Shown here: one piece after another, positions 1 through 9,147 of the stretch | How the letters are laid out: every line of letters begins with the position of its first letter | Numbering within the stretch: the first letter of the stretch is position 1 | Position numbers and translations under genes: made by a program | The notes under the pieces: model-generated | What the model was told of the DNA's origin: nothing | Database searches by the model: none | Seen by the model: the letters and a program-made list of their open reading frames with translations, nothing else | Source of the DNA: Thiocapsa imhoffii | GTDB taxonomy: Bacteria > Pseudomonadota > Gammaproteobacteria > Chromatiales > Chromatiaceae | Length of the DNA stretch: 64,000 nucleotides | Direction of reading: 5' to 3' | Assembly (NCBI RefSeq): GCF_016583985.1 | Contig: NZ_NRSD01000002.1 | Coordinates: 62,001 to 126,000, forward strand

Positions 1-1159
1 CGGCGCCTTCCCAGTAGAGGATCCCGGTGGAGGGGCGTGCGTCGAGTTCCTGGTCGTCCATCAAGGGTTCGAGTCGTAGGATGCGTCCGTCAAGATCGAG
101 TTCCCAGCTGACCGGATAGGTCGCGCCAGTGCGTGGGGATTGCCAGTGACGTCGTGCCCGGAAACGGACCTCCTCCGGGGCAAGTGCTTGGGTGCTTCCG
201 GATGGGTCGGTCAGAGTGCCCGCCGACCAGAGGGCGGTGCCATCATCGCGACGCATCTGGAAGGCCATGAGCGCGCCGCCATCGTGCAGGTTGATCCCGA
301 TCCAATCCCAGCCCTGGGCGTCGTCCGGCATGATCTCGCTCGACCACTCGTGGTCGAGCCAGGCCCGCCCGGTGACCTCCAGGTCACGGTCCCGCACACG
401 GATCTGGCCGCTCACCGCGAGCTGAGGGCGGCTGTAGTAATAGCTCGCATGAGTCAGCTGTGGTGTTTTCTGGCTGAATCCCGCGCGCCCGTTGAGGACG
501 GTGGGGATCGTTGGGGTCAAGGTAAGGTCGAGTGCAAAGCTATCCGCGGCAATGCGTGTGCGATAGCCTTCATCCCCGTCTGGTGGCCCCTTGAGCACCA
601 GATCCCAATCCCGGATCCAAGCCTGGGTGCGCGCGACGGCGGCACCCGCAAGGGGTTCGAGCGCGCGCTCGAGACGCGCGTCATGCAACAGTCGGCCAAT
701 CGCCGGATCGGCGATCGCCGCGTGTGCGATGAGGAGTTGGCGGGGTGCGAAACGGCTTGGATTGTCGGCGCCGATCCCGGTCGCGACCCGGAAGAAGGTG
801 ACTTGAAAGCCCCGCTCGGCGCCGCTGGTGTCGGTCAACCAACCGGTGACATACCACCACTCGATGCGATGGTCGGGGTGTGCCCCCGTATCTTGCGGGA
901 AGCTGAGGACGCGGCCCTCGAGAACGGGTGCGAAATCCTCCGCCGCGACCCCTGTCCAGAACAAGAGGGTGAAGACGAGCATCAGGATCCGCTCGCGGGT
1001 GACACGACTTGGGCTGGCGCGGCGCGACCGCGGCGTGCGGTCTGGCCGACCGGGTCGGGTTGGCCCGACTGGGTGAGGCCTGAAGGGTCGAGGACAGCTG
1101 TGGAGCGGACGGCACCGCCCTTGGCTGCGCCATTGCTCGAGCGCGGTGGAGCCCGCCAT
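1..1159 (-). CDS. AttH/CrtC-fold lipocalin-like protein (3' end off window)
   Basis: About 386 codons are visible before the reading frame leaves the window, so the C-terminus is missing. The motif IEWWYVTGWL and a later HEWSSEI segment match the lipocalin-like AttH / carotenoid 1,2-hydratase family (PF07143-type). Members found with an ABC ATPase and an FtsX permease are usually annotated as periplasmic or lipid-handling accessory proteins, not as true carotenoid enzymes. The ATG overlaps the permease stop as TGATG, which suggests translational coupling. The first 59 residues are Arg/Pro-rich and atypical. An internal ATG at 982 would give a clean signal peptide (MLVFTLLFWTGVAA), so that start is a serious alternative. 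Third gene of a minus-strand operon. Substrate unknown. Confidence 0.8.
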   Translation of the reverse strand, partial: MAGSTALEQWRSQGRCRPLHSCPRPFRPHPVGPTRPGRPDRTPRSRRASPSRVTRERILMLVFTLLFWTGVAAEDFAPVLEGRVLSFPQDTGAHPDHRIEWWYVTGWLTDTSGAERGFQVTFFRVATGIGADNPSRFAPRQLLIAHAAIADPAIGRLLHDARLERALEPLAGAAVARTQAWIRDWDLVLKGPPDGDEGYRTRIAADSFALDLTLTPTIPTVLNGRAGFSQKTPQLTHASYYYSRPQLAVSGQIRVRDRDLEVTGRAWLDHEWSSEIMPDDAQGWDWIGINLHDGGALMAFQMRRDDGTALWSAGTLTDPSGSTQALAPEEVRFRARRHWQSPRTGATYPVSWELDLDGRILRLEPLMDDQELDARPSTGILYWEGA

Positions 1160-3849
1160 CACCAGTCTTCTCGAACCGCGAGCACGGCGTCTTGACGCAT
1201 GGCCTCGCGGCCCGAGAGCCGCGCCGCGAGGGCGGCGAGGATGATCAGTGTCAGGGCGAACACCGCCAGGACGCCTGTGGGGATCTGGATGTCCATGCTC
1301 CAATGAAAGCTCTGCCGGTTGACGACCTCGATCAGGATGATCCCGATCGCGCCGCCCGCCGCGAGCCCGACGAGTACACCGACGCCGGCGGTCAGCGCCG
1401 CCTCGGTCGCGAGTAGGGCGCCGATCTGCCGCCGCTCGAGACCAAGATGTCGCAGAATACCAAATTCCTTGCGCCGACTCGTCGCCAATGCGGCGAAGGT
1501 GGTGCCGATGCCGAATAGCCCGATCATGACCGCCACGGCCTGCATCAAATAGGTCACCAGGAAGGTGCGATCGAAGACCTCAAGGATCATCCCGCGCAGG
1601 GCCTCCGGTCGGATCATCTCGCTGACCCGCTCGCCGAGCGTGTCGCGTACCGTCTGCATCACCGCCTCCGGGTCCGCGCCGTCGGCCAGGAAGAGACCGA
1701 GGTCATTGGTGAGCCGATCCTGCGTGATGGCGCGGAAGTCATCGAGCTCGATCACGATTGCGCCCTGCTGTCGTGCATAGTCGCGCCAGATCCCATCAAT
1801 CCGAAACCCATGCAGGGCCTCGCCTAGGGGCAGGTCGAGCCGATCGCCGAGCCCGAGTTCGCCGCGATCGGCCAGCGCCTCGGAGATCCAGGCGGGCGGC
1901 AGCGCGGAGCGTGAGGTCAACGTGGTGGCCACAGTCGGGTCGGCGGGCCGGCTCGAAGCGGTGATGCGGCCTGCGACCAGCGGCAGCCCTGAGGTTGTGC
2001 TCACCGGGCGCGCGATCAACTCAACCGGTTCCGGCAGCCGGTCGAGACGCACGGTTTCGAAACGCACCGGCCGCACGCCGACGACGTCCGGGAGGGCGCT
2101 GACCCGCGCCACCGCATCCTCATCCAGGGCTCCGCTCGCCGTCGCAGCGGAAGCGCGCAGATAGAGATCGGCCGGCAACATGGTCCCGAGCCAGGCGTCG
2201 AGGGAGTCGCGAAACGAGGCGACCATAATGACCATGGACACCGCCAGGGCGACACTGGCGACGACACCCGCGCCTGCGATCACCGCTTGACCTGGGGCCG
2301 CGGCGAGACGGGCGCGCGCCAAGCGTGGGATCAGTCCGTGCCCGTTGCCGAGCAACCGCATCGCGACGCCGGTCATGCCGGGCAGGGCGAGCACGGCGCC
2401 GAGCAGCAGGAGGGCCACGGCGAGATAGCCGAACACTGGGATACCCTGGACGGGCGGCAACACACAGAGCCCGGCCGCGAGCAGGAGTGTGGCGCTCGTT
2501 AGGCGCCAACGCGGGTGCGCCCGATAGGACTCGGCTTCGTCGCCGGCGCGCAGTGCCCGGGCCGGGCACATCCGCGCCGCCTCGCGTGCGGGGAACCAGG
2601 CCCCGATGATGCCGGCGCAGATACCCAGACCGAGATAGAGCAGGGTCAGGAACGGTTCGAAGCGCAACGGTGGGGCCAGGCCGCGAAAGAACCCAGGTCC
2701 CAGATCGCCGCCGAGGACGCGGAAGGCCAGCGCCGTCATGAGGTATGCGAGGACCACTCCGAGCAGGCCGCCGATAAGGCCGAGCGTCGCCCCTTCGGCG
2801 AGCAGCGCGCGCCAGAGGAACCGGCGGTCGAGCCCAAGGGCGCGCAGCAGGGCGAACTCCTGGCGCCGGCGCACGACGGAGAGCCATTGCGCCGAGAAGA
2901 CCAGGAAACCGCCCGTCACCAAGGCAATGGCCGCGAGCATGGTCAGATTGACGCGGTAGGCACGCGAGAGACCCAGCGCCTCGGAGGCGGCGTCTGCTGG
3001 TGTCAAGGCGCGCAGGCCAGCCGGTAACTCCGCGTTTAAGAGGGCTTGCGCCGCCTCACGCGTGATCCCGGGGGCGAGACGTAGATCCACGCGGGTGAGA
3101 CGCCCGATCCGCTCGAAGGTCTGCTGTGCCGCGCCGATGTCCATAACGGCGAGCGCGGTGCCAACGCCGGCACCGGGAACCGAACCGGCGTAGCGCAGAT
3201 GACGCTCGCTGAGCCCCACCTGGACCGCGATGGTGGCGCCCGGTGCTGGTGTGATCTGGCGGGCCGCGGTTGGGCTGAGAAAGAGTGCATCCGGGCGCAA
3301 GACGGCCAGCCGGTCGGGGCCATCCGTCGCGACGGTTCGCGGCGGCGCCGCGGCCTGATCAGATGACGCCGTGGCATCTGGATCGCGGTTCGGATGCGGC
3401 GCATCCGTGCGCGCCGGATCCGCATCATCGGTGCGGTCGACGCGAGGCAATAAGGCGGGCGTGATCGCCCCGACGCGAAAGAGATCGAGACCGATGATGC
3501 GCAGAGTCCTGTCCTGACCAGGCAGACGGGCCTCGATCTCGAGCAAGGGGCTCGCAACAGCCACTTCGGGGCGTTGGGCCAGCCATAGATACCAGTCGTC
3601 ATCGAACCCGGCGCGGGCGCCGACCACTTGCAGGTCGGCCTCGCCCCCGAGCAGACGCAGACCACGACCGAATTCGTCCAGTGCGGTGGCATGGATGAGT
3701 TGCACGGCCAGGCCGAGCGCGACGCCGAGCGTCATTGCCAGCAATGTCAGGGCGGTGGCAAGGGGTCGGCGCCAGAGGCTGGCAAGAAAGAGGTGGCGCA
3801 GGAGGGGGTGGCGTGTGAACGCCATCCGCCAGTGGACTCTTCGGCTCAT
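1159..3849 (-). CDS. FtsX-like ABC transporter permease, 896 aa
   Basis: This is the membrane component of a MacB/LolCDE-like (type VII) ABC system, predicted in the inner membrane. It has an N-terminal transmembrane helix, a long periplasmic region, then two FtsX-type blocks of transmembrane helices: one around residues 300-420 and one near the C-terminus with the typical RRKEFGILRHLGL coupling segment. A second coupling segment, RRRQEFALLRALGL, precedes the first block. Duplicated FtsX domains of this size are typical of the YbbP/AttF-like group. Residues of about 140-190 form an Asp/Pro/Ala-rich low-complexity insert. It starts 13 bases after the ATPase stop and its own stop overlaps the AttH-like start, so the three genes form one operon. 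The family moves lipids, lipoproteins or peptides by mechanotransmission; the cargo here is not evident. Confidence 0.88.
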   Translation of the reverse strand: MSRRVHWRMAFTRHPLLRHLFLASLWRRPLATALTLLAMTLGVALGLAVQLIHATALDEFGRGLRLLGGEADLQVVGARAGFDDDWYLWLAQRPEVAVASPLLEIEARLPGQDRTLRIIGLDLFRVGAITPALLPRVDRTDDADPARTDAPHPNRDPDATASSDQAAAPPRTVATDGPDRLAVLRPDALFLSPTAARQITPAPGATIAVQVGLSERHLRYAGSVPGAGVGTALAVMDIGAAQQTFERIGRLTRVDLRLAPGITREAAQALLNAELPAGLRALTPADAASEALGLSRAYRVNLTMLAAIALVTGGFLVFSAQWLSVVRRRQEFALLRALGLDRRFLWRALLAEGATLGLIGGLLGVVLAYLMTALAFRVLGGDLGPGFFRGLAPPLRFEPFLTLLYLGLGICAGIIGAWFPAREAARMCPARALRAGDEAESYRAHPRWRLTSATLLLAAGLCVLPPVQGIPVFGYLAVALLLLGAVLALPGMTGVAMRLLGNGHGLIPRLARARLAAAPGQAVIAGAGVVASVALAVSMVIMVASFRDSLDAWLGTMLPADLYLRASAATASGALDEDAVARVSALPDVVGVRPVRFETVRLDRLPEPVELIARPVSTTSGLPLVAGRITASSRPADPTVATTLTSRSALPPAWISEALADRGELGLGDRLDLPLGEALHGFRIDGIWRDYARQQGAIVIELDDFRAITQDRLTNDLGLFLADGADPEAVMQTVRDTLGERVSEMIRPEALRGMILEVFDRTFLVTYLMQAVAVMIGLFGIGTTFAALATSRRKEFGILRHLGLERRQIGALLATEAALTAGVGVLVGLAAGGAIGIILIEVVNRQSFHWSMDIQIPTGVLAVFALTLIILAALAARLSGREAMRQDAVLAVREDW

Positions 3850-3862
3850 GGGTTTGGTCGCG

Positions 3863-4534
3863 TCAGTCCGGTTCGGGGATCAGGCCATCGCGGGTCAGGC
3901 GCAGGGTGCGGTCGGCGAAGCTCGCGGCCAGCTGCGAGTGGGTGACCAGGATCCCGATCGCCTGACTGGCCCGAATGCCTTCGAAGAGGAGTTCGAGGAC
4001 GGCCCGGGCGCGTTGCGGGTCGAGATTCCCGGTTGGTTCATCGCAGAGCACCAGGGCGGGCTCATGCACCAGGGCCCGGGCGATGGCCACGCGCTGCATC
4101 TCCCCGCCGGAGAGATGGCGCGGCCAGTCATGGCCCCGGCGCGCAAGTCCCACCCGCTCGAGCATGGCGCGGGCGCGCCGCTCGGCGTGCGCCTCGGTTT
4201 GCCCGAGCAGCCAGAGCGGCAGGGCAACGTTCTGGACCAAGGTCAGATGCGGCAACAAATGAAAGGCCTGGAACACGAACCCGAGCTGGCGCCGACGCAG
4301 CTGTGCCAAGTCGTCCTCGGCGAGCCGCGTGAGGTCTACCCCAGCGAGTCGGATCCGCCCCTGCGCAACGGGTTCGAGGCCGGCGATGCAGTTGAGCAGG
4401 GTCGATTTACCGACGCCCGATTCGCCCATGATGGCCACCGATTCACCCGGTGCAAGCTGCAGTGAAACCCGCTGAAACAGCGGTTCTCCGGGCATTGGGC
4501 CGAACCCTTTCGCGAGATTCTCGATTGCGAGCAT
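3863..4534 (-). CDS. ABC transporter ATP-binding protein (LolD/MacB-like)
   Basis: A 223-residue ATPase subunit with Walker [10 protein letters not shown] (about 37-45), signature LSGGEMQR (about 141-148) and Walker [13 protein letters not shown] (about 162-172). The Asp-Glu-Pro-Thr-Gly-Asn-Leu-Asp string is characteristic of the LolD/FtsE/MacB branch, which works with FtsX-type permeases like the gene that follows. An upstream in-frame ATG at 4615 would add 27 residues, but the family normally begins within a few residues of this Met (MLAIENL), so I chose 4534. It is divergent from the glutamine amidotransferase, with a 134-base shared upstream region. It probably powers transport of an envelope component together with the FtsX permease and the AttH-like protein. 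Confidence 0.9.
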   Translation of the reverse strand: MLAIENLAKGFGPMPGEPLFQRVSLQLAPGESVAIMGESGVGKSTLLNCIAGLEPVAQGRIRLAGVDLTRLAEDDLAQLRRRQLGFVFQAFHLLPHLTLVQNVALPLWLLGQTEAHAERRARAMLERVGLARRGHDWPRHLSGGEMQRVAIARALVHEPALVLCDEPTGNLDPQRARAVLELLFEGIRASQAIGILVTHSQLAASFADRTLRLTRDGLIPEPD

Positions 4535-4668
4535 GGTGTCGAATTCCCGTTGCGATCCGCCGTGCCCGGTCACTGTATCATCAACTCGCGGCTGGACACC
4601 GGCCGAAGCAAGCACCGATCATAGCGGTTGTTGCAACGCCCATCGCTGCGGGTGATGAGGAGTCCTCG

Positions 4669-5385
4669 GTGAAGGTTCACGTTCTTCAACATGTGCCATT
4701 CGAAGACATCGGTGCGATCGCCGACTGGCTGCGTGCACGCGGTGCTCAGTGGAGCTACACCCGCTTCTATGACGAGGCAACCTTACCGGTGCACCTTCAG
4801 GAGCTGGATCTGTTGATTCTCATGGGTGGGCCCATGAGCGTCAACGACACCGCGCAACTGCCGTGGTTGGAGCCTGAGAAGGAGTTCGTGCGCAGGGCGA
4901 TCGAGCAGGGCATCCCGACGCTCGGCATCTGTCTCGGCGCGCAACTCATCGCCAGTGCGCTCGGTGCTCGGGTCTACCCAAATCTTGAGAAGGAGATTGG
5001 GTGGTTCCCGGTATCCGCCGTGCGGGAGAACGCCGTCCAGCCCGCGCCTGCCTGGGGTTTTCCGCCCGCGATTCCGGTCTTCCACTGGCATGGGGAGACC
5101 TTCGATCTCCCTCCCGGTGCGACCCGGTTGGCCTTCAGCACGGCCTGTGCGAACCAGGCGTTCCACCTCGGGGAGCAGGTGCTCGGGCTGCAGTTCCACC
5201 TCGAGACGACGCCGGTCACGGCCGCGGCCATCATCGAGCAGTGTCGCGATGAGCTGGTTCCTGGACCCTGGGTGCAGAGTGAAACGACCCTGCTCGGTGC
5301 CGCGCCCAGTCTCTACCACAATGCCAACGCGCTCTTGTTCCAATTGCTCGAGCGCCTCGTCTCTGCTCGTTACCCCGCGGGTTGA
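4669..5385 (+). CDS. Type 1 glutamine amidotransferase (GMP synthase-like)
   Basis: A stand-alone class I glutaminase domain of 238 residues. The nucleophile elbow GICLGAQ puts the catalytic Cys near residue 88. The His-Glu pair lies in the LQFHLETT segment near residue 190, and FHWHGETFDLP is the usual GuaA-like signature before it. Family members hydrolyse glutamine and pass ammonia to a partner, or act as gamma-glutamyl peptidases; the partner here is not visible. The open frame extends to 4450, but I chose the GTG at 4669 because an AGGAG-type ribosome site (about 4657-4661) precedes it and the protein then starts at the usual VHVLQH strand. It is divergent from the ABC operon and is followed by a strong hairpin before accA. 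Confidence 0.88.
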   Translation: MKVHVLQHVPFEDIGAIADWLRARGAQWSYTRFYDEATLPVHLQELDLLILMGGPMSVNDTAQLPWLEPEKEFVRRAIEQGIPTLGICLGAQLIASALGARVYPNLEKEIGWFPVSAVRENAVQPAPAWGFPPAIPVFHWHGETFDLPPGATRLAFSTACANQAFHLGEQVLGLQFHLETTPVTAAAIIEQCRDELVPGPWVQSETTLLGAAPSLYHNANALLFQLLERLVSARYPAG

Positions 5386-5519
5386 GCCGGCCCGAGCTGA
5401 GTCAAGCGCGGTGGGCATCGAGCCAGCCGGTTGCATTGCCACTCGCACGCAGGCAAGCAGCGGGCACTGCTCGCGACCCAGTCATGGGGTGCGCCAATGA
5501 CGGCATCCAGCTGCGCTCC

Positions 5520-5547
5520 CTGCAACCTGGCGCGCTCCAGGTTGCAG
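5520..5547. repeat. Perfect 11-bp inverted repeat upstream of accA
   Basis: CTGCAACCTGG and CCAGGTTGCAG form a perfect 11-bp stem around a 6-base CGCGCT loop. No T-run follows on either strand, so it is not a textbook intrinsic terminator. It sits 134 bases after the amidotransferase stop and 61 bases before accA. It could be a Rho-independent-like barrier, a processing hairpin or an operator. Confidence 0.6.
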
Positions 5548-5608
5548 GTTGAACTTCGGCGTGCGCGGTGCGAGACTCGCGCTCGTTTTCACTGATGGCG
5601 CGATGGTT

Positions 5609-6586
5609 ATGGATCTGAATTATCTCGACTTCGAACAGCCCATTGCCGAGCTCGAGGCTAAGATCGAGGAACTGCGGTTGGTGCGTTTCGACAGCGAGCT
5701 CGATATCCAAGAGGAGATCGAGCGACTGCAGACGAAATGCATCGCCTTGACCGAGTCGATTTTCTCCTCACTCTCGCCGTGGCAGATTTCGCAGCTCTCG
5801 CGTCACCCACTGCGGCCCTATTTCCTCGATTATACGCGGCGGATCTTCGATGAGTTCCATGAGCTACATGGTGATCGAGCCTTCGCCGATGATCAGGCCA
5901 TTGTCGGGGGGTTGGCGCGGATCGATGGCCGTCCGGTGGTGGTGATCGGCCATCAGAAAGGCCGTGATACCAAAGAGAAGATCATGCGCAACTTCGGCAT
6001 GCCGCGCCCGGAGGGATACCGCAAGGCGCTGCGTCTGATGGAGCTGGCGGAGCGGTTCAGTCTGCCGATCCTCACCTTTATCGACACCCCGGGGGCCTAT
6101 CCGGGCGTCGGCGCCGAGGAGCGGGGTCAAAGCGAGGCGATCGCGCGCAATCTGCGCGAGATGTTCCGGCTGCGGACCCCGATCCTCTGTACCGTGGTCG
6201 GCGAAGGTGGGTCGGGCGGGGCGCTGGCCATCGGGGTTGGCGACTGGCTCGGGATGCTGCAGTTCGGCACCTATTCGGTGATCTCGCCGGAGGGCTGCGC
6301 CTCGATTCTCTGGAAGAGTTCGGAGAAGGCACAGTTGGCGGCCGAGGCGATGGCGATCACCTCCGACAAATTGCTCGAACAAGGTCTGATCGATCAGATC
6401 ATCAAGGAACCCCTGGGTGGGGCGCACCGCAATCCCGATGCGATGGCCGCCTCCATCAAAGCGGCCCTGTTGTCACGTCTTGATGAGTTGTGTGGGTTGG
6501 ATCCGGATATTCTGGTGGCGCAACGCTACGCGCGCTACAAGGCCTATGGCAAGTTCAAGGACGAGCGCGTCGTGGCGGCGCGGTGA
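5609..6586 (+). CDS. accA: Acetyl-CoA carboxylase carboxyltransferase subunit alpha
   Basis: The protein (325 aa) transfers the carboxyl group from carboxybiotin to acetyl-CoA, as part of the AccA2D2 complex that makes malonyl-CoA for fatty acid synthesis. It aligns by eye along its whole length with E. coli Acc[20 protein letters not shown] at the start, then [50 protein letters not shown] and [11 protein letters not shown]. The open frame reaches back to 5549, but the family start is the Met at 5609 (MDLNYLDF against MSLNFLDF). It is followed after 4 bases by tilS, an arrangement common in gammaproteobacteria. Confidence 0.97.
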   Translation: MDLNYLDFEQPIAELEAKIEELRLVRFDSELDIQEEIERLQTKCIALTESIFSSLSPWQISQLSRHPLRPYFLDYTRRIFDEFHELHGDRAFADDQAIVGGLARIDGRPVVVIGHQKGRDTKEKIMRNFGMPRPEGYRKALRLMELAERFSLPILTFIDTPGAYPGVGAEERGQSEAIARNLREMFRLRTPILCTVVGEGGSGGALAIGVGDWLGMLQFGTYSVISPEGCASILWKSSEKAQLAAEAMAITSDKLLEQGLIDQIIKEPLGGAHRNPDAMAASIKAALLSRLDELCGLDPDILVAQRYARYKAYGKFKDERVVAAR

Positions 6587-6590
6587 GGCG

Positions 6591-7994
6591 ATGACCGGGT
6601 TCGTCCCCGGCCGGCTTGTGGCCGATCTTGATCGGCTCGCGCCGGTCGCTGAGTGTTGGCTCGCGTTTAGCGGTGGACTGGACTCGACGGTGTTGTTGCA
6701 TGCCTTGCATGCGGTGCGTGCCGACCTCCCGGGTCGACTGCGCGTCATCCATCTCGATCACGGACTGCATCCCGACTCAGCGCGCTGGGCCGCTCATTGC
6801 CGAGCGGTCTGCGAAAACCACGACTTGCCCTTTGAGGTGCAGCGTCTCAACCTCCAACCGGTCGCGGGTATGAGTGTCGAGGCGCTGGCGCGCACGGCTC
6901 GCTATCGGGCGTGCGCGGCGCGCTTGCAGCCTGGCGATCTCCTGCTGACCGCCCACACGCAGGACGATCAAGCCGAAACCCTCCTGCTGGCCTTGATCCG
7001 TGGCAGTGGGGTGCAGGGTCTGGCCGCGATGCCAAGCGTGACAGCGCTGGGCCTGGGACGTTTGGCGCGGCCGCTCCTCGGGGTGTCGCGCGCCGCCTTA
7101 GCCGCTTACGCCAAGGCGCAGGGGTTGCGTTGGATCGATGATCCCAGCAACGATGCGTTGTGGCTGGATCGCAATCTGCTTCGCCACCGCGTCATGCCGC
7201 TGCTGCGCAGGCGCTGGCCGGCGGTCTCCGAGACCTTGGCGCGTTCGGCCAACCATTGTGCGGAGGTTGCCCTGTGGGTCGATGCGTTGGCGTCATCGCA
7301 ACTGGCGGAGACGCGCGGAACCCGGCCGGGAACCCTTGACTGCCGTATCCTCGCATCCCTCGCGCGTCCCGAGCAAAAGGCGGTCCTCCGACTCTGGATT
7401 CGGCAACGCGGCTTTGCGCTGCCGAGCACGCGCGTCCTGGAACGGGTGCTTGAGGAGATCCTCCCGGCGGGCCCGGATGCCGACCCGCTCGTGGCCTGGT
7501 CAGGCTGCGAGATCCGTCGCTATCGTCATGATCTCTTTGCTATCCCACCCCTGCCGCTGCCGCCCAGCGGGGCGCTCGACTGGTCCCCGGACCAGCAGCG
7601 GGCAGGTTTGCGTCTGCCGCCGCCGCTGGGGCAACTGCGCTGGATTCACGCGCCGTTCGAGCGCATGGAGTCCAGCGCGCGTTTCGGTGAAGGCGATGCC
7701 ATGACGGTTCGTTTCGGGGTGCGCGGTGCCCTCTGCCGGGTGCGCACGGGCGGTCCGCGCCGTGCGTTGAAAAAGGTCTTTCAGGATGCGGCAATCCCCC
7801 GCTGGGTGCGTCCGTTCGTGCCCCTCGTCTTCCTGGGTGAATCCCTGATCGCCATCGCGGGTGTTCGCGGCTGTGTCGCGGACTGTCCCGGGCCAACGGC
7901 GATCCCCGCGCTCGAGTGGATCGAGCACCCCTGGAGCGATCTGGAGCTGTTCAGGCACGACGAAACCAGCTTGACCGGAGTCGCCGCATCATAA
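6591..7994 (+). CDS. tilS: tRNA(Ile)-lysidine synthase
   Basis: TilS attaches lysine to the wobble cytidine of the CAU-anticodon tRNA-Ile, using ATP, so that it reads AUA as isoleucine. The N-terminal PP-loop SGGLDS lies at residues 27-32, followed by LDHGLHPDS and AHTQDDQAETLLL, both typical of the family. A substrate-binding and C-terminal domain follows, ending around IPALEWIEHPW. At 467 aa it is slightly longer than the E. coli enzyme as I recall it (about 432). The long open frame runs back into accA; the ATG 4 bases after the accA stop is the correct start. Essential housekeeping gene, very probably co-transcribed with accA. Confidence 0.95.
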   Translation: MTGFVPGRLVADLDRLAPVAECWLAFSGGLDSTVLLHALHAVRADLPGRLRVIHLDHGLHPDSARWAAHCRAVCENHDLPFEVQRLNLQPVAGMSVEALARTARYRACAARLQPGDLLLTAHTQDDQAETLLLALIRGSGVQGLAAMPSVTALGLGRLARPLLGVSRAALAAYAKAQGLRWIDDPSNDALWLDRNLLRHRVMPLLRRRWPAVSETLARSANHCAEVALWVDALASSQLAETRGTRPGTLDCRILASLARPEQKAVLRLWIRQRGFALPSTRVLERVLEEILPAGPDADPLVAWSGCEIRRYRHDLFAIPPLPLPPSGALDWSPDQQRAGLRLPPPLGQLRWIHAPFERMESSARFGEGDAMTVRFGVRGALCRVRTGGPRRALKKVFQDAAIPRWVRPFVPLVFLGESLIAIAGVRGCVADCPGPTAIPALEWIEHPWSDLELFRHDETSLTGVAAS

Positions 7995-8321
7995 TGTCTG
8001 GTCGCGAAGTCCTAGCCCGGATCGAGTAAGTGAGCGGTGATCCGCAGCGTCTCCTGGCGACTGAATCGCCACAGCGGCTCGGCATTCTGCGCGGATCACG
8101 CCCTAGAGTGTCGAGGAAACGAGCGGTTATACTCGCGCCCGTCGACCGTGTTGAATGGGAGACGCGCGCCAGACTTTGGGTGGCGAGTCATCCTAGTGTG
8201 CCGACAGAAGTGATCGACGACGCGATCACGTATCCCTCGATCCTTTTCGCGGAGACGTTCGCTCGTTCATGCCGCGGGTGAGATCCTGTTCCGCACCAAT
8301 CCTGAGTCCACGGAGGATGCT
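7995..8321. other. Intergenic region between tilS and cytochrome b561
   Basis: No convincing gene. An 83-codon plus-strand open frame at 8030-8281 has no family resemblance and no ribosome site. A TATACT hexamer at 8128-8133 could be a -10 box for the cytochrome gene, but I see no matching -35. Confidence 0.5.
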
Positions 8322-8873
8322 ATGGAGACCTTGCGCTATACCCTTGTTCAACGACTGTTGCATTGGATCATCGTCCTGCTTGTTCTGGGTCTGCTGGTCA
8401 TCGGCACGATCTTGGCGAATGTGGGCTACGACAAGCTTGTCGAGCTGGTTGGGTCCGATATCACGAACCTGCTCTACACCTATCACAAGACCTTTGGTGT
8501 GCTGGTGCTGGCGCTCATGTTGCTGCGTCTGATCCTGCGGCAGGTCTTTCGCCCACCGGCCTATCAACCCGAGCTTAACCGCGTCGAACATGCGGTCGGG
8601 CTCCTCACGCACACGCTGTTCTATACCGCCTTGATCGCGATCCCGATCTTTGGCTGGTTGGGCACGGCGGCGGGTGGTTTTCCCGTGCAGTTCTTCGATT
8701 GGACCTTGCCGGGCTTGATCGGTCGGAACGATGAGCTGAGTGGTGCCTTCTTCCAGCTTCATGCGCTGATCAGTTGGATCCTCATTGGGTTGATCCTGCT
8801 CCACACCGGGGCGGCCCTCTATCATTGGCGGGTCAAGCGTGATGGGGTGATGCAGCGGATGAGTCTAATGTGA
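8322..8873 (+). CDS. Cytochrome b561 family protein
   Basis: A 183-residue inner-membrane di-heme cytochrome b of the CybB type. Four hydrophobic helices are evident. Likely heme ligands are His14 (RLLHWIIV), His55 (YTYHKTFG), His147 (FFQLHALISW) and His161 (LLHTGAALYHW), the pattern of the bacterial b561 family, which passes electrons between quinol and partners such as superoxide or cytochromes. A clear GGAGG ribosome site precedes the ATG. It stands alone between tilS and the argD leader. Specific partner unknown. Confidence 0.9.
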   Translation: METLRYTLVQRLLHWIIVLLVLGLLVIGTILANVGYDKLVELVGSDITNLLYTYHKTFGVLVLALMLLRLILRQVFRPPAYQPELNRVEHAVGLLTHTLFYTALIAIPIFGWLGTAAGGFPVQFFDWTLPGLIGRNDELSGAFFQLHALISWILIGLILLHTGAALYHWRVKRDGVMQRMSLM

Positions 8874-9031
8874 TCGCGGTGCGGTGGAGCCGGCGCGCAA
8901 TCAGGCGGAGGCCCTGAACGGGGTCGTACGGAGCATCTCGGCAAGGCCGTTGCCGCGCTGGCGCGTGGGGTCCGGATGAGGTCCCCCGTGCGTGCGCCCG
9001 TTTGGTTTGGGGACTGAGTGCACGCCGGATC

Positions 9032-9061
9032 TTGTCGCTGAGGTTCGTTTCGCGTTATATT
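9032..9061 (+). promoter_or_regulatory. Sigma70-like promoter upstream of argD
   Basis: TTGTCG (9032-9037), an 18-base spacer and TATATT (9056-9061) resemble a housekeeping promoter. Transcription would begin near 9068, immediately before the terminator-like hairpin and about 80 bases ahead of argD. Confidence 0.5.
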
Positions 9062-9070
9062 TCGCGGCTT

Positions 9071-9120
9071 CGCCTTTGAGTCGAGGCGGTTTCCGTTTCG
9101 AGGAACCGCCTTTTTTGTTT
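9071..9120 (+). terminator. Intrinsic terminator, possible attenuator, in the argD leader
   Basis: A stem formed by 9084-9094 (AGGCGGTTTCC) and 9102-9111 (GGAACCGCCT) has ten pairs with one bulged T and is followed by a run of T at 9111-9116 and more T after it. This is a strong Rho-independent terminator. Its 5' arm also pairs with CGCCT at 9071-9075 (AGGCG, 9084-9088), so an alternative hairpin would break the terminator. A promoter lies directly upstream and argD starts 31 bases after the T-run, so it may act as a transcription attenuator and not merely end the cytochrome transcript. Confidence 0.75.
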
Positions 9121-9147
9121 TGTTGCGCACTAGCGGGGTCAATCGCG

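Noticed and set aside
60..85. tRNA-like GGTTCGAGTC T-arm box
   Set aside because: It lies in coding sequence and no acceptor or anticodon stem can be drawn around it.
1..1159. Photosynthetic carotenoid 1,2-hydratase (crtC)
   Set aside because: The fold family is shared, but the ABC/FtsX context and lack of carotenoid genes favour an AttH-type accessory protein.
140..1195. 351-codon plus-strand open frame
   Set aside because: It is antisense to the AttH-like gene, which has clear family motifs; the plus frame has none.
2120..2887. 255-codon minus-strand ORF inside the FtsX permease
   Set aside because: An Arg/Pro-rich alternate frame of a well-supported gene.
8030..8281. 83-codon ORF before cytochrome b561
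   Set aside because: No ribosome site, no family resemblance and odd composition.
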